DNA of 39,433 nucleotides. Source: Avimonoglobus sp965151315. Its GTDB lineage: Bacteria; Bacillota; Clostridia; UBA1381. Shown one piece after another: positions 33,201 through 39,433 of the stretch. Within the stretch, counting starts at the first letter, position 1; every line of letters starts with the position of its first letter. The notes below the pieces were generated by a model. The model did not search any database, was not told the DNA's origin, and saw nothing but the letters and a program-made list of their open reading frames with translations. A program made the translations under genes and the position numbers. The stretch covers positions 1 through 39,433 of the forward strand of contig CBCTZG010000020.1 of NCBI GenBank assembly GCA_965151315.1. The letters run 5' to 3'.

Positions 33201-34990
33201 CCTGTGATAGTTGCCTTTGATGCACAGCCGTAAATCTCGCCGCCATTGCTTCCCGCGATACCGCCAACGCAGCTCGCGTTGTTCATAGCGCTTACAGAAC
33301 CCTCATTGGTGCAGTTTTCAATTCTGTGGTAGTTGCAGCCGGAAATCCCGCCAATCATCGCCCATTCGGCGTTTGAAAATACATCTCCATAATTTTGGCA
33401 ATCTGTTATTACCGCCCTGTCGCCGGCGTTTGTCCCTGCAATCCCGCCGATATATCCGCCTTCCGAACCATCTACAGCCGAAATATTGCCGTTATTGCGG
33501 CACGATTCTATAGTTGCCGCTGTATTTGTATTTGCGTTCGGAGAGTTTACGCCCACAATACCGCCGATTCCCGTCTCTCCGGAAACGATAGCGTTATTCT
33601 CACAATTTATCAGGCTCCCACAGGAATTATAGCCCACGATACCGCCTGCAAATTGTTTGGCTGTAATTTCTCCCGATACGCTCAGGTTTTCTATTTTCCC
33701 GTTTTCGCCAAGATAACCGAACAGCCCCTGATATTGTGCGGTACTGTCATTGATATAAAGCCCGCTGAGCTCAAAATCCCCGCCGTCAAACGTCCCTTTA
33801 AACGGGGCGCCGCTGCTGCCGATAGGCGTCCATTGGTTTTCTTCATCTCCTAAAAGGTCAATATCTGCCGTCAACATAAAATATGAGTTAGAATATTCAT
33901 TGCCGCCGTTGACATTGTCCCGGAATCCCTTCAAGGTTTTTAGATCGGGTATGATATACGGGTCATCCTCAGTCCCGCTGTTTCCCGTTTCAGAAATTAA
34001 ACGTAAAACAGGATAGTCCGCACCCATTTTCCAAACGCTTTCAAAATCCCAGCCGTCAAAACTCTCCTGCATTGTAAGCTGTGAAGAATCCATGCCGGTA
34101 ACACCATCTGTGATATCTTCAGTTGTATAAATGCCATTGTCATAATAACAGCCCGATACGGAACCGGTATTCAGACCTGAGATAGCGCCGACGTCCGAAT
34201 TTCCTGTAACCGTGCTTCTGCTATAGCAATTTTCAACTGTACCTCCATTGTTTCCAACAACGCCTCCCGCATTCGTCGCACCCTGCACGGAGCCGCTGTT
34301 ATAGCTGTTTGTTACCGTTGCGCCGGAGCTGAATCCCACAACGCCGCCGGTATGATTTCTGCTGCCGGAAACATCGCCTGTATTGTAGACAGTTTCAACC
34401 GTACCATAGTTTTGTCCAACTACGCCGCCTACATAATCGCGTCCGGAAACGTCTCCGGTATTATAGCAATTCACCACTGTACCGTCGCTACCGTTATAGC
34501 CGACCACACCGCCGGCTCCAGTGGTAAGCCCGGAAACGGAAACAGCGCTGTAACAGTTTTCTACCCGGCCAAAATTATTGCGTGCGACAACGCCGCCAAC
34601 GGGACCAGCCCCATGAACTTCGCCTGAAACTGTAAGGTTTTTTACTACGCCGCCTTCTTCAAGATAGCCGAAGAGTCCCCAGTTTGTGGTATAGAGCCCG
34701 CTGATTTCGTACCCGTTGCCGTTAAAGATCCCGCAAAACCCGTTGATGCTGGACGTCCCTATAGCCGTCCAGGGATTTGCCGCGCTTGTTTCAAGGTCAA
34801 TGTCATCGACCAGCACAATCGTTTTTCCTGCGTAGTTATTGCCGTTATTTACCTCATCGCGGAATTCCGCAAGCGCCTGCGCGGAATCAATAACCAAGTC
34901 AGCGTTTTCAGGCGCCGCCCATGCCCCTGCCGGCAGCAGAGTAAGCAGCATGCAAACCGCCACTGCCGCTGAAAGCAATCGTTTCTTCAT
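30221..34990 (-). CDS. Large SLH-anchored surface protein with GLUG and Ig-like repeats
   Basis: A 1589-residue secreted protein. A signal peptide (about 1-25, ending 'AGAWA') precedes two blocks of GLUG-type repeats ('GGVVGYN', 'VENCYS', 'NTGDVSG' patterns, about 30-330 and 345-760), predicted to stack as a beta-helix. Then come an InlB-like segment, Ig-like domains ('TATYGQTLANVQLPEGF', 'PTGTVVFYDGDTAIS'), a Listeria-Bacteroides repeat ('GYVFEGWFTDKDC'), a P/D/E/T-rich spacer and three SLH domains (about 1400-1589) that bind wall polymers. The design is that of an adhesin or S-layer-associated protein; the ligand is unknown. GGAGG precedes the ATG. Confidence 0.9.
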   Translation of the reverse strand: MKKRLLSAAVAVCMLLTLLPAGAWAAPENADLVIDSAQALAEFRDEVNNGNNYAGKTIVLVDDIDLETSAANPWTAIGTSSINGFCGIFNGNGYEISGLYTTNWGLFGYLEEGGVVKNLTVSGEVHGAGPVGGVVARNNFGRVENCYSAVSVSGLTTGAGGVVGYNGSDGTVVNCYNTGDVSGRDYVGGVVGQNYGTVETVYNTGDVSGSRNHTGGVVGFSSGATVTNSYNSGSVQGATNAGGVVGNNGGTVENCYSRSTVTGNSDVGAISGLNTGSVSGCYYDNGIYTTEDITDGVTGMDSSQLTMQESFDGWDFESVWKMGADYPVLRLISETGNSGTEDDPYIIPDLKTLKGFRDNVNGGNEYSNSYFMLTADIDLLGDEENQWTPIGSSGAPFKGTFDGGDFELSGLYINDSTAQYQGLFGYLGENGKIENLSVSGEITAKQFAGGIVGYNSCGSLINCENNAIVSGETGIGGIVGVNSPNANTNTAATIESCRNNGNISAVDGSEGGYIGGIAGTNAGDRAVITDCQNYGDVFSNAEWAMIGGISGCNYHRIENCTNEGSVSAMNNASCVGGIAGSNGGEIYGCASKATITGGGSEILTCAGGIVGNNAQSGDYILAIENCYNYGTVTAAGNMAGGIAGYQTAGMIKNCYNIGGIDSENYISGGVVGYYTAGDIQNCYNTGALTGSYVADGVVGYYLEDGTEPAVENCYYNSDELTGGNTSAGVTGKTAAQFASGEVAYLLQGGQAADDDGTIPQVWGQTLSGDAPDASPVLTADEGKAVYQVAFMIAGEQDGAYTEYAAAYANPDGTVILPQAPDSEVYDFVKWSQTEDADGTAFTDQTPVTGNMAVYAIGQEMFGQTDTEKTITTTYGLGATQDLSQYMDYAGDTDAAGKFTYTVTNSTSVNGNTVNAAIEGDTLAIPADTNADTYTLTITAAEETPVIVPFSVGYGTEPVTFAVTAVVEKADPIYTLPDNLTATYGQTLANVQLPEGFAWVDPTESVGNAGENTFKAVYTPTDTENYNTADVEITFTVEKADVTVVLNTENPQGAGGNRSIDLVASVTGVTDGEIPTGTVVFYDGDTAISEDIVIADGKAAFTWTQIPVGEHSLKAAYSGSANYQTAEGTASYNLDKDVQTELTITGPDTVIYGDEPFTLTVSGGSGTGAISYAVAGESIVYDETTGTFTVVKTGESTITITKAADENYNEATAVLTIAVTPAAPVLAEGAEVTAERVRRGNSLSTSEITGTVNGLDGQPLEGTWTWKNDREMDEAGTFEETAVFTPADTNYAPFETTVSVTVYHSSGGSLTTTRYTVTFDTQGGSKVSSKTVNRNTAVSEPAEPTREGYVFEGWFTDKDCTEAYDFDSKVTKNITLYAKWTEEQPEEPDNPTDPDEPTDPDEPTPPAEWENHYSDVAESDWFYDAVKYADENGLFAGTAETTFAPDESLTRAMLVTVLWRAEGQPVTNYLMTFADVDAGAYYGEAVRWAASEGIVKGYSEVEFAPDDLITREQIAAIMQRYADFKGIATDETADLARFTDAAQVSDWAVGNMQWAVGTGLISGRDDGSLAPQDNTTRAEAAAILMRFLEK

Positions 34991-35039
34991 AGTAAAACCT
35001 CCGTTCTATCTTTTTCTTACATTTTTGATATAAAACATA

Positions 35040-35083
35040 AAAACGCCATGCGCTGTGCAAAAATACACAACGCCTGGCGTTTT
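35040..35083 (-). terminator. Terminator-like hairpin in the leader of the surface-protein gene
   Basis: On the minus strand AAAACGCCA, CGC and TGTG pair with CACA, GCG and TGGCGTTTT, with single-base bulges, and a T-run follows. It lies between the promoter and the start codon, so it would act as an attenuator. Confidence 0.6.
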
Positions 35084-35131
35084 GCTTACTCTATTTGACG
35101 ATACACCATTTGCGAAAGGGCATACCTATCC

Positions 35132-35151
35132 TGTATGTATGTATGTATGTA
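35132..35151. repeat. Five tandem TGTA units
   Basis: A pure tetranucleotide tract of 20 bases, directly downstream of the -10 box of the surface-protein promoter, at the expected start of transcription. Confidence 0.85.
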
Positions 35152-35153
35152 AA

Positions 35154-35182
35154 ATTATCGCACAAATTCATTCATTTGTCAA
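35154..35182 (-). promoter_or_regulatory. Sigma-A promoter of the surface-protein gene
   Basis: On the minus strand, TTGACA (35182-35177), a 17-base spacer and GATAAT (35159-35154) preceded by TGC. The leader is about 155 bases. Confidence 0.75.
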
Positions 35183-35273
35183 CCCCTTACCGCGCAAAAT
35201 TACATAAATATTATATCACGGAAACCGGGTAATGTCAATGTTTTATAGACTGCTGCGTCAGTTATCTTTTTGA

Positions 35274-35954
35274 CTATAACGTGAAATCCCCATCATTGCG
35301 GCCTCTGTGTTTTCGGTTGCGTTCCGTCCTCTTTTGTTCATATTTCAGCCTGCGCAGCTTTTCAAGGATAGACCGCTTTTGGCTGTATAAATCCTCGCCG
35401 AGCATTTTGTCCGTTTGGGCAAGGCTTTCCGAAGCTGTACCGGTGTCAAATTGGATACCGTGTGTTTCCCGCAGACCCACATAGTATTCTTTCTGTGTCA
35501 TAGCCCACCGCTTGCCGTTTTCATCAAGCGAACGGACGGTCAGCATAATATGCGCGTGGAGGTTATGCCCGTCCGTATCATGGATACAGATGTCGGCGCA
35601 CATCCCGTCATTCACAAAATTCTTCTGCACATATTCGGTCAGCAAAGAGATGTTTTCCTCTTTGGATAATTCAATAGGCAGGGAAACAACAAATTCCCGT
35701 GCCAGCCTGCTGTCCTTTGTTTTCTCAGCTTCCTCGACAGCGTTCCATAAAACGTCTCTGTCTTTCCATGCGGTTGGCGCTTGCGGCGGCAGGAATACTT
35801 GCTCATACACAAGCCCTTGCTTCCTCGTATAATCGTGCTGCATCCCGTCATATTCGTTATAGATTTTGGAGCAGCTCATATAGGCGGAAGCGGCAACGGC
35901 GCTTCTGCCAACGCCTCTTGATATGACCTTTGCTTCTAAATGGTAGATTGCCAT
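35274..35954 (-). CDS. MobA/MobL-type relaxase, short form
   Basis: About 226 residues of a MobA/MobL (MOBQ-type) relaxase that nicks oriT to start conjugative mobilization. The N-terminus 'MAIYHLEAKVISRGVGRSAVAASAY' and the three-histidine metal motif 'IHDTDGHNLHAHIMLTVR' are typical; the early tyrosine-rich region 'AYMSCSKIYNEYDG' is where the nicking tyrosine is expected. Relatives are usually much longer, with a C-terminal region that is missing here, so it is probably a shortened but possibly active nuclease. The start could instead be ATG 35972. The oriT-like site lies just upstream. Confidence 0.8.
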   Translation of the reverse strand: MAIYHLEAKVISRGVGRSAVAASAYMSCSKIYNEYDGMQHDYTRKQGLVYEQVFLPPQAPTAWKDRDVLWNAVEEAEKTKDSRLAREFVVSLPIELSKEENISLLTEYVQKNFVNDGMCADICIHDTDGHNLHAHIMLTVRSLDENGKRWAMTQKEYYVGLRETHGIQFDTGTASESLAQTDKMLGEDLYSQKRSILEKLRRLKYEQKRTERNRKHRGRNDGDFTL

Positions 35955-36020
35955 TGTGGTTTTGCCTTTCATAAGATTTTGCTTCTTTTCTAAAAAGAAG
36001 ACAGGCGGCAGCCTATACGG

Positions 36021-36048
36021 GCTAAAACCTACCGGGGTAGGTTTTAGC
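36021..36048. repeat. Perfect 13-bp inverted repeat upstream of mobA
   Basis: GCTAAAACCTACC and GGTAGGTTTTAGC separated by two bases. It lies between the relaxase start and the oriT-like site and has no T-run, so a relaxosome or regulatory site is more likely than a terminator. Confidence 0.7.
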
Positions 36049-36207
36049 GAAATCCCGGCAAGGTATGGATATACCGTTATGTGTCAATCCTACATGACAC
36101 ATTGTTTTGCGGACTGCAAAACTGCCGGGATTTACGGCAAATAAGCGGCGGCGAATTTGCCGAGCCCTCTGCAAGAGCGCGCGATGCGAAGGCGTAAGCC
36201 GGATCAT

Positions 36208-36250
36208 ACCACCGCTTGACCTGCGGTCAAGTGGTGAGTAAGCGCGCCCC
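36208..36250 (+). other. Probable origin of transfer (oriT, MOBQ/RSF1010-like)
   Basis: An inverted repeat, ACCA...CTTGACC (36208-36221) with GGTCAAGTGGT (36225-36235), is followed after three bases by GTAAGCGCGCCCC (36238-36250). RSF1010-type origins have the same layout: an inverted repeat, then TAAATGCGCCCT with the nick in the G/C step. By analogy the nick would fall near 36246/36247 on the plus strand. Position beside a MobA/MobL relaxase supports it. Confidence 0.6.
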
Positions 36251-36314
36251 TTCGGGTTGGGGAAAGGCGTTCCGACAAGCGAAACGCCCTGAATTGAGTA
36301 CCCATTTTGAAATT

Positions 36315-36512
36315 TTACAATAGCTTTTTCTGTAAAAATTCTTCCAGATTTTCAAGCCCTACCGCTTTGATTTCGGGCATAACCTTTTCCAAAACAGCGC
36401 CCTCTTTAATAAGCCTGTGCGTCCGCGCCTTGCGTTCTTTCACACGGTCGCGCGCCAATGCTTCCTCCAATCGGTGTTGCTCCTGCAATAATTTTTTCTC
36501 GTTGTCTGTCAT
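36315..36512 (-). CDS. DUF3847-like small accessory protein
   Basis: A 65-residue charged protein: a helical N-terminal coiled coil ('NEKKLLQEQHRLEEALARDRVKERKARTHRLIKEGAVLE') and a short second helix. The 'RKARTHRLIKEGA' segment is typical of DUF3847 proteins found beside MobA/MobL relaxases in Clostridia mobile elements. A role as accessory relaxosome or regulatory protein is inferred from position only. Its ATG overlaps the stop of the upstream small gene by four bases. Confidence 0.7.
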   Translation of the reverse strand: MTDNEKKLLQEQHRLEEALARDRVKERKARTHRLIKEGAVLEKVMPEIKAVGLENLEEFLQKKLL

Positions 36513-36679
36513 ACCGCCATACGCTCCTTTGCTCTGTTTTTCAGCATAGATAAAATCAAATCATCTGCCGTTTGTTCCGTGTCCGGGTTCCCGAACGCCG
36601 AAACGATAAATGTAATATTCCCGCACCTTTTTTGATACGGCTTGCCTATCGGCGCGGCTCTTGTTTCTTTTCCGGGCAT
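36509..36679 (-). CDS. TnpW-like small protein
   Basis: A 56-residue protein starting MPGKETRAAPIGKPYQKR, with the core 'CGNITFIVSAFGNPDTEQTA' and a final helix 'DDLILSMLKNRAKERM'. The pattern of a beta hairpin followed by a helix resembles TnpW-type small proteins of Tn4451-like elements. A strong ribosome site GGAAGGAGG lies upstream but inside a terminator-like hairpin. Its end overlaps the DUF3847-like gene by four bases, so they form one operon with the relaxase. Confidence 0.65.
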   Translation of the reverse strand: MPGKETRAAPIGKPYQKRCGNITFIVSAFGNPDTEQTADDLILSMLKNRAKERMAV

Positions 36680-36680
36680 A

Positions 36681-36733
36681 AAAAACGCCTCCTTCCTCTG
36701 TAAACTTCAATTAAAGTCTACAGGAAAGGAGGC
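36681..36733 (-). terminator. Terminator hairpin containing the next gene's ribosome site
   Basis: On the minus strand GCCTCCTTTCCTGTAGACTT (36733-36714) pairs imperfectly with AAGTTTACAG and GAGGAAGGAGGC (36707-36687). Six T follow and run straight into the ATG of the TnpW-like gene. The 3' arm holds GGAAGGAGG. It ends the STAND gene and would also block the next start. Confidence 0.65.
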
Positions 36734-36768
36734 TGTTTTACATTGAGTGCAAATTGAGCGTTAATTGA

Positions 36769-39081
36769 CTAATTTTCCGTTATTAAATTTTGTATATTCA
36801 TCCCATATACCGCTGTCATATTTTTCAGTTCCGTCAGTTTCATTTGCAGCAGGTCAGGTTCATTTTCCCATAAATCAGCATATATCCCGAACGCCCTTTT
36901 TAGATACGCAAGAGCATTGTCCTTGTCCCTAAGCTGCACATAGATACAGCCGATGTCCCACAGCAAATTTGCGTAGTCGCTGCTGCTGCCGGAGTTATAT
37001 TCCTTCACCGCATCGGCACAGCGTTTTAACGCCTGTATCGCTTTGAACGGCTCGCCCATATTGGCTGCTAAATTGGCGTAATTACAAATTTGGATGACGC
37101 TGTCGTTTGTAAATTCCAGATGGTTTTCTGTCAGCGTAATATACGCCTGTTCCATATAATATTTTGCTTTATCTGTCTGCCCGGTGCTGTGATATAAACC
37201 GCCGATATTGCCATAAATGTTTGCGGCTAAATGCGGATTAACGGGAATAATTTCATCACAGTATTTCACCGCCTGCTGCTCATACTGCAATGCTTTTTTA
37301 TGGTTTTGATTGCAGATATGCTCATAAGCCGCCTTGTAATCAAGTAGCATAGCTTTTTCAGCCGCACCGTAACCAAACTGCTTTATCAGGCTGTCCAACT
37401 CGCTGATAATCAACTCCATCCCCGGACGGTAAGCATATTTTTCCATGTACGGGAATGTGTCTTTAAGAAACAACAGATACGTGTCCATATCATCCTTCTC
37501 CGCAATCCCTATGATATTTTCAACCACTTGAAACATGGTGTTATGATACGGCAAGTCCAAGCCGTGCAGCAGGCACAGCCTGCGCAGTGTTTCCAGCAAT
37601 GCCACACAGTTTGTGATACCCGGCTTTGTATCGTCAACCGCAATTTCCTGTATCAGCGGATGGAGCGTTATTTTGCGGTAATCATTTGTCTGGATAAACC
37701 CGTATTCTGCAAGTTCATTTACGGTATTAAGGTTTCTAAGCCCTGTCCATTTTGCGAACAGCCGCGGCGATATCCCCTCATGCGGAATCAAAGTCATATT
37801 GCGCATAATATCAACCGCTTGCTCCGACAATCCGAACAGGGATACCAATTTGTGGATATGCTCATAATACGTTGCCTTGGAGCTTGTACCGTCTTTTGTG
37901 AGATTGATTTTATCCTCGGTATGCAGCACAGTTTTTGTGCTTTGCAGCTCTTTCAATAATTGATCCGGCTCCAATATCCCCGAAGCCAGCAGCCTTGCCG
38001 ACAGCTCGACCGAAAGGGTATGTTGATGTACCTCGCGGATGATTTCGAAAACAACATCCTTTTGCTTTTGTGTTTCTTTATAAAAATATCCGGCTAATTC
38101 CGCAAGCTGTTCGTTTTGCATTTCTTTCAGCTCAAAACATGTATAGTCGCTGAAACGGCTCCGCGTAGTAAACACAATCTTGCAGCGGTATTTCATCACC
38201 ACATCAAACAAAGAATCATCCGACGCTATCGTGTTGAAGTTATCAATGATAATCAAAGTGTCCTCTTTCAAGCTCCGCAAAAACCTGTTATGGCGCTTAA
38301 AGCGTATATCTTCATTTTCGCCCGGCGTATCGTCCGCGAAATCGCAGTCGGTTATCATTTGCTTCAAATCACCGCTGTAAAGAAAATACAGAATATTCGT
38401 ATATTCCTTTTTGTATCGTTGGGCATACATTTTCGCAAGCTCGCTTTTGCCTATGCCCGCAATACCTGTTAAGAATATTTTATCATTTTCTTTCAGCAAA
38501 TCGTGTATCTGTTCAAGTTCTGTTTCCCGCCCGCAGAAATGCTTGCACGGCTTTGGCACAATATCATATATATAGTCGCGGACAACAGGCGATAGAGTTC
38601 CTGATGATAATAATTCTTTTGTTTTTATATCCCGCTTTACAAAATTCCTGTTCATGGCAAAGAGCAGGACGCGGCTCAAAAACCCGGATAAATCCGTATC
38701 ATTCTCATATGGATAACCGCTGGCAATCTCGTGCTTCCTATTGGCGGAAATTGTAGTGTCATTCATCAGCAGATGATAGAGTTCTTCCGCCGTCATATGT
38801 TTATCGTAAAGCAGCGGCAGGATATTTTCCGCAATGTCAATCGCCATTGCCTCAATATTTCCGTTTGCCGAATAATAGCTTGTAAGGCGCGAACTGATTT
38901 TTGCCGTCCCGTTCAGCCAGCGGCACACAAGGCCGTTGTCAAAATCAAAATCCAGCCCTTCACCGCTTTCGATAAAATCCTTAAATAGTTCGTACATAAA
39001 ATCAAGCTGGCTGATACTTTTCCCGTCCGCGACAAACCTTAAAATTATTTTCGCGGCGGAACAAAAATCGCAGATTTCCAT
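36769..39081 (-). CDS. STAND-type ATPase (NB-ARC with TPR repeats)
   Basis: A 770-residue protein. Residues about 1-175 form a helical N-terminal domain I do not recognise ('CRWLNGTAKISSRLTSYY'). An NB-ARC ATPase follows: Walker A GIAGIGKS at 206-213, Walker B 'TLIIIDNF' at 275-282 and 'KIVFTTRSRF' at 301-310. A winged-helix part ('LTLHP'-like 'KITLHPLIQEIA') and C-terminal TPR repeats (about 590-760, 'ANIYGNIGGLYHSTGQTDKAKYYMEQAY') complete it. STAND proteins are signal-triggered switches, used as transcription regulators or in anti-phage defence. There is no visible effector enzyme. AGAGGTGA precedes the ATG. Confidence 0.8.
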   Translation of the reverse strand: MEICDFCSAAKIILRFVADGKSISQLDFMYELFKDFIESGEGLDFDFDNGLVCRWLNGTAKISSRLTSYYSANGNIEAMAIDIAENILPLLYDKHMTAEELYHLLMNDTTISANRKHEIASGYPYENDTDLSGFLSRVLLFAMNRNFVKRDIKTKELLSSGTLSPVVRDYIYDIVPKPCKHFCGRETELEQIHDLLKENDKIFLTGIAGIGKSELAKMYAQRYKKEYTNILYFLYSGDLKQMITDCDFADDTPGENEDIRFKRHNRFLRSLKEDTLIIIDNFNTIASDDSLFDVVMKYRCKIVFTTRSRFSDYTCFELKEMQNEQLAELAGYFYKETQKQKDVVFEIIREVHQHTLSVELSARLLASGILEPDQLLKELQSTKTVLHTEDKINLTKDGTSSKATYYEHIHKLVSLFGLSEQAVDIMRNMTLIPHEGISPRLFAKWTGLRNLNTVNELAEYGFIQTNDYRKITLHPLIQEIAVDDTKPGITNCVALLETLRRLCLLHGLDLPYHNTMFQVVENIIGIAEKDDMDTYLLFLKDTFPYMEKYAYRPGMELIISELDSLIKQFGYGAAEKAMLLDYKAAYEHICNQNHKKALQYEQQAVKYCDEIIPVNPHLAANIYGNIGGLYHSTGQTDKAKYYMEQAYITLTENHLEFTNDSVIQICNYANLAANMGEPFKAIQALKRCADAVKEYNSGSSSDYANLLWDIGCIYVQLRDKDNALAYLKRAFGIYADLWENEPDLLQMKLTELKNMTAVYGMNIQNLITEN

Positions 39082-39103
39082 AATAAAATTTCACCTCTTT
39101 TGC

Positions 39104-39130
39104 TCAATCCCAAGTCAATTCCCGGTCAAT
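39104..39130. repeat. 11-bp-period direct repeat in the STAND leader
   Basis: TCAATCCCAAG, TCAATTCCCGG and TCAAT lie in tandem at exactly 11-base intervals, about one helical turn, just upstream of the ribosome site. They may be an operator or a short tandem duplication. Confidence 0.5.
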
Positions 39131-39155
39131 GCCATTTGTCCTTTTTATAGATATA

Positions 39156-39161
39156 ATTATA
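39156..39161 (-). promoter_or_regulatory. Extended -10 promoter of the STAND gene
   Basis: TATAAT preceded by TGG on the minus strand. No good -35 is seen at 17 bases, so an activator or the extended -10 would be needed. Confidence 0.5.
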
Positions 39162-39213
39162 CCATAAATTAACCCCAAAAGATAGGCAGAGAGCAGAAAT
39201 TCGGGAAATTGTA

Positions 39214-39242
39214 TTGATATATTTTCATAAGCGCGGTATAAT
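39214..39242 (+). promoter_or_regulatory. Sigma-A promoter of the second recombinase
   Basis: TTGATA (39214-39219), 17-base spacer and TATAAT (39237-39242). Confidence 0.75.
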
Positions 39243-39287
39243 GAAACCATACAATATCTTAAATTGCTGTTCGGAAAGGAAGGGACA

Positions 39288-39433
39288 ATGAACAAGAAAC
39301 AGCAATTTAACAAAATAACGGCACTCTATTGCAGATTAAGCCGGGATGATGATTTTAGCGGCGACAGCATGAGCATCCAAAACCAAGATGTAATATGTAG
39401 AGGGTGGTTTCTACCGCCTAATACTATTACATG
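39288..39433 (+). CDS. Start of a TnpX-like serine recombinase (partial)
   Basis: ATG 39288 follows GGAAAGGAAGGG. The first 36 or so residues, 'ITALYCRLSRDDD' and 'DSMSIQNQ', are the start of a large serine recombinase of the Tn4451 TnpX type, with the catalytic serine in RLS. After 'SIQNQ' the sequence (DVICRGWFLPPNTIT) no longer fits the family, which expects a helix such as 'KxMLxxYA'. The gene may be interrupted by another insertion, or the frame may continue beyond the window. With the relaxase, oriT and TnpW-like gene it suggests a mobilizable transposon. Confidence 0.7.
   Translation, partial: MNKKQQFNKITALYCRLSRDDDFSGDSMSIQNQDVICRGWFLPPNTIT

Noticed and set aside
35030..35160. Cyclic-di-GMP riboswitch ahead of the surface protein
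   Set aside because: The conserved GEMM core segments are not present; the leader fits only a simple hairpin.
36022..36207. Minus-strand frame in the oriT region
   Set aside because: It covers inverted repeats and oriT-like sequence, is rich in arginine by composition and has no start signal.
1..39433. tRNA or rRNA genes
   Set aside because: No cloverleaf-type or ribosomal RNA segments were recognised on reading either strand.

Overview
The window looks like the chromosome of a spore-forming Clostridia (Eubacteriales, possibly Lachnospiraceae-like). The evidence is spo0A, spoIVB, spoIIR, sleB and ypeB, a Gram-positive mreBCD/PBP2 cluster, and many promoters of the TTGACA/TGnTATAAT type. I cannot name a genus.

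Positions 1-21854 are ordinary core genome. After the end of a small membrane protein and a DUF6514-type gene come a cytoplasmic CE15-like esterase and a divergent SCP2-domain protein with a lysine/alanine-rich tail. A cell-envelope operon follows: zapA, a U32/DUF3656 peptidase-like gene, maf, mreB, mreC, mreD and the class B penicillin-binding protein mrdA. Then come mgsA, a patatin-like lipase, the reverse-strand spoIVB-spo0A pair, pcrA, a candidate small RNA, a small unknown gene, metK, lexA, ypeB, sleB and forward-strand spoIIR. They serve division and wall elongation (zapA, mreBCD, mrdA), DNA repair (pcrA, lexA) and the spore cycle (spo0A, spoIVB, spoIIR, then sleB/ypeB for germination).

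Positions about 21900-39433 are accessory DNA built from overlapping mobile elements. They hold a large serine recombinase with an eroded fic gene behind it. Next is an unusual leader with two tiny open reading frames and a three-part complementary RNA array in front of an unknown gene that an IS21 relic has cut. Two decayed IS110-type relics follow, then a HicA/HicB toxin-antitoxin cassette between 72-bp direct repeats and a 1589-residue GLUG/Ig/SLH surface protein. The last block is a mobilizable element: a short MobA/MobL relaxase, an oriT-like site, DUF3847 and TnpW-like small genes, a STAND (NB-ARC + TPR) ATPase, and the start of a second serine recombinase that leaves the window. No return to core genome is seen.

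The observations I rate highest are the mutually exclusive RNA pairing array at 24364-24535, the ~78-nt candidate small RNA at 16750-16827, the oriT-like site at 36208-36250, the STAND protein, and the hairpin at 36681-36733 that looks like a terminator and also contains the ribosome binding site of the next gene.
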